From contig JAUZPS010000232.1 in NCBI GenBank assembly GCA_030705945.1, forward strand, positions 1-7,463: a DNA stretch of 7,463 bases, written 5' to 3'. The notes beneath the pieces are model-generated. The model saw nothing but the letters and a program-made list of their open reading frames with translations, was not told where the DNA came from and did no database searches. The translations under genes were made by a program, and so were the position numbers. Shown piece by piece: positions 6,393 to 7,463 of this stretch. Each line of letters starts with the position of its first letter. Within the stretch, counting starts at the first letter, position 1. The stretch is from Bacillota bacterium (lineage in GTDB: Bacteria; Bacillota; Clostridia; Acetivibrionales; DSM-2933).

Positions 6393-7205
6393 TTATCTCT
6401 CCAGTTTGCTTTTTACATCATCAGATATATTTATTGGGTAAACATCAATTCCAGCTTCAAATAAATTAGATAATATAACTTCTGTGTCATTATCATTAAT
6501 TCCGGTCAGTTCCTTAGGCGATATATAAATTATGCTTAACTCATAACCGGATTGCTTAGCTTTATAAATCTCGTCGTATAGGTCAAAGTTCATGTTGGAG
6601 GTAAACAAAATAACATTGGTTTTATTGATATTTTCTATAAGGCTAACGTCTAAAAGGTCTTTTAAACCAACTTTTTCGATAAAACTGATCTTGGACAGAA
6701 CCTTATAGATTTCATCAAAATCCAGCGGTGATCTTGCAGGATAATCAATTATACCGTTATTATAATAAACAAGGTTTATTGGTATCCAGTTGCTTGTACA
6801 GTAATATATAACTGAAACTGCCGCTTCAAGGACCTTATCCTCGACAATTGTGTTTATATCATCGGAATAGGGGTTTTTATGAAGGTCAAGAAATATCAGA
6901 GCGCTTGTTTCGGTGGTGCTTTGAAAATTTTTAACCATCAGGTTATTGCTTTTTGCGGTGAGTTTCCAGTGAATCTTTTTTAAACTGTCTCCATAAGCAT
7001 AATTTCTGATATCTGAAATTGTTGTCATATCTTCAAATTTGTTATTTAATATACTGTTTGTCTCTGAAATATAGTTTGTCTTTAAGTTGAAACGATCCAA
7101 ATAGATGATTTTAGGGTAGACTGTAATGTATTTTGTCTCGAAATTGTTGTAGGTAAGTTTGAAAATCCCTAAAAAATCATCTATCTGAATAGACCTAATA
7201 CAGAG
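6393..7205 (-). CDS. DUF58 domain protein (YeaD-like), 5' end missing
   Basis: Member of the DUF58 family, usually about 380-440 residues with two N-terminal membrane helices and a von Willebrand A-like C-terminal region. It is normally encoded between a MoxR-type AAA ATPase and a transglutaminase; the role is poorly defined, perhaps assembly or envelope quality control. The signature is DIRNYAYGDSLKKIHWK followed by LTAKSNNLMVKNF (minus-strand codons within about 6930-7015), and ALIFLDLHK begins the vWA-like part. The frame stays open upstream of the TTG at 7100: IQIDDFLGIF and ITVYPKII (about 7105-7190) are normal DUF58 sequence, so 7100 is not the start. Continuity with the family ends near 7190-7200, and the frame meets a stop at 7206-7208. 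The N-terminal helices are absent because the DNA changes to unrelated sequence. The last few codons before the join are uncertain. It is coupled to the transglutaminase gene downstream. Confidence 0.87.
   Translation of the reverse strand, partial: LCIRSIQIDDFLGIFKLTYNNFETKYITVYPKIIYLDRFNLKTNYISETNSILNNKFEDMTTISDIRNYAYGDSLKKIHWKLTAKSNNLMVKNFQSTTETSALIFLDLHKNPYSDDINTIVEDKVLEAAVSVIYYCTSNWIPINLVYYNNGIIDYPARSPLDFDEIYKVLSKISFIEKVGLKDLLDVSLIENINKTNVILFTSNMNFDLYDEIYKAKQSGYELSIIYISPKELTGINDNDTEVILSNLFEAGIDVYPINISDDVKSKLER
6397..6402 (-). promoter_or_regulatory. Ribosome binding site of the transglutaminase gene, inside the DUF58 gene
   Basis: GGAGAG on the minus strand, six bases before the ATG at 6390. 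It overlaps the last codons of DUF58, whose TAA ends 2 bp before that ATG. This arrangement is typical of translational coupling. Confidence 0.75.
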
Positions 7206-7254
7206 TCAGCTAAGAAGTTGGTATTATGTCTATTAAGTTATATGATTTTTTAGG
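7168..7254. repeat. Long imperfect inverted repeat spanning the DUF58/GlpD join
   Basis: Arms 7168-7201 and 7221-7254 pair at 30 of 34 positions by hand comparison. The outer 13 bp (CCTAAAAAATCAT with ATGATTTTTTAGG) are perfect. Inside the 19-nt centre, CAGCT (7207-7211) and AGTTG (7216-7220) can pair further with one G-U, leaving AGAGT as a bulge. One arm is DUF58 coding sequence (DDFLG on minus), the other is GlpD coding sequence (YDFLG on plus). Confidence 0.7.
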
Positions 7255-7463
7255 TAAGCGTACAGTGTTGCCGCGCTCGCACGCACTCAATTTAACCGAT
7301 ACACAATATGGCGCGCCGCTAAAATCAACTTACACGCGCGGTTTTATTTATCCGGATTGTTGGGTGGATGATGCACGTTTAGTCATTGCAAATGCAATGG
7401 CCGCACAAGAAAACGGTGCGAAAATTTCACCCTATTGTAAAATTACCAAACTCACCCGTACAG
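7214..7463 (+). CDS. glpD: Aerobic glycerol-3-phosphate dehydrogenase, internal fragment (both ends missing)
   Basis: The plus-strand frame after the stop at 7211-7213 is open to the window end, giving 83 residues of GlpD, the FAD-dependent, quinone-linked membrane enzyme that oxidises glycerol 3-phosphate to dihydroxyacetone phosphate. Diagnostic stretches are YDFLGKRTVLP and GFIYPDCWVDDARLVIANAM, which closely parallel YDHLGKR and GFEYSDCWVDDARLVLANA in E. coli GlpD. The fragment corresponds to roughly residues 100-185 of about 500. The N-terminal FAD-binding GxGxxG region that should precede it is absent, so the ATG at 7226 is not a true start. The match is to proteobacterial GlpD, and G+C is about 46% (94 of 203 bases in 7261-7463) against about one third elsewhere. 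Homology is secure from about 7238 onward; residues before LYDFLG are doubtful. Most likely foreign DNA joined by a chimera. Confidence 0.85.

Noticed and set aside
6393..7100. A complete 235-residue DUF58 gene starting from TTG at 7100
   Set aside because: DUF58 family sequence continues upstream in frame to about 7190-7200, so this would be an internal leucine of a 5'-truncated gene.
7168..7254. Integron attC site or transposon end at the join
   Set aside because: No integrase, no attC core triplets that I could recognise, and no transposase or target duplication. The hairpin alone is not enough.

Overview
Nearly all of the window (about 1-7200) looks like the chromosome of a low-GC, Gram-positive, Clostridia-type Firmicute. 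It is AT-rich (roughly one third G+C), has AGGAG-type ribosome binding sites, intrinsic terminators and a textbook sigma-A promoter, and carries Firmicute envelope families (LCP glycopolymer transferase, DedA, membrane transglutaminase with DUF58). The genus is an inference; no rRNA or other strict marker is present.

Layout: (1) 1-549 (+) is the 3' part of a HAD-family phosphatase gene. It converges on the minus-strand genes at a 25-bp perfect hairpin (575-633). (2) 752-2501 (-) is a two-gene operon, LCP glycopolymer transferase then DedA membrane protein, with 13 bp between the genes and one strong promoter at 2643-2671 that is filled with dyad symmetry. (3) 2833-3444 (-) is a membrane-anchored ResA/TlpA-like thioredoxin, apparently transcribed alone and closed by a terminator at 2751-2797. 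(4) 3607-7205 (-) is a DUF58 protein (5' end missing) followed 2 bp later by a large membrane transglutaminase, closed by a terminator at 3561-3600. In other bacteria this pair usually follows a MoxR-type AAA ATPase gene, which is not seen here.

From about 7214 to the end the DNA changes. The plus strand encodes an internal piece of a proteobacterial-type aerobic glycerol-3-phosphate dehydrogenase (GlpD), at about 46% G+C. DUF58 is cut within its N-terminal half and GlpD begins without its N-terminal FAD-binding region; they face away from each other with no mobile element between. An assembly or amplification chimera explains this better than a real gene transfer. An imperfect 34-bp inverted repeat lies exactly across the join.

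The intact genes share an envelope theme. LCP enzymes move glycopolymers from undecaprenyl-pyrophosphate carriers to the wall, and DedA proteins are implicated in returning undecaprenyl phosphate across the membrane, so the LCP-DedA operon may couple use and recycling of the carrier. The thioredoxin and the transglutaminase also act outside the membrane. I found no CRISPR array, tRNA, rRNA, insertion sequence or clear new defence system.
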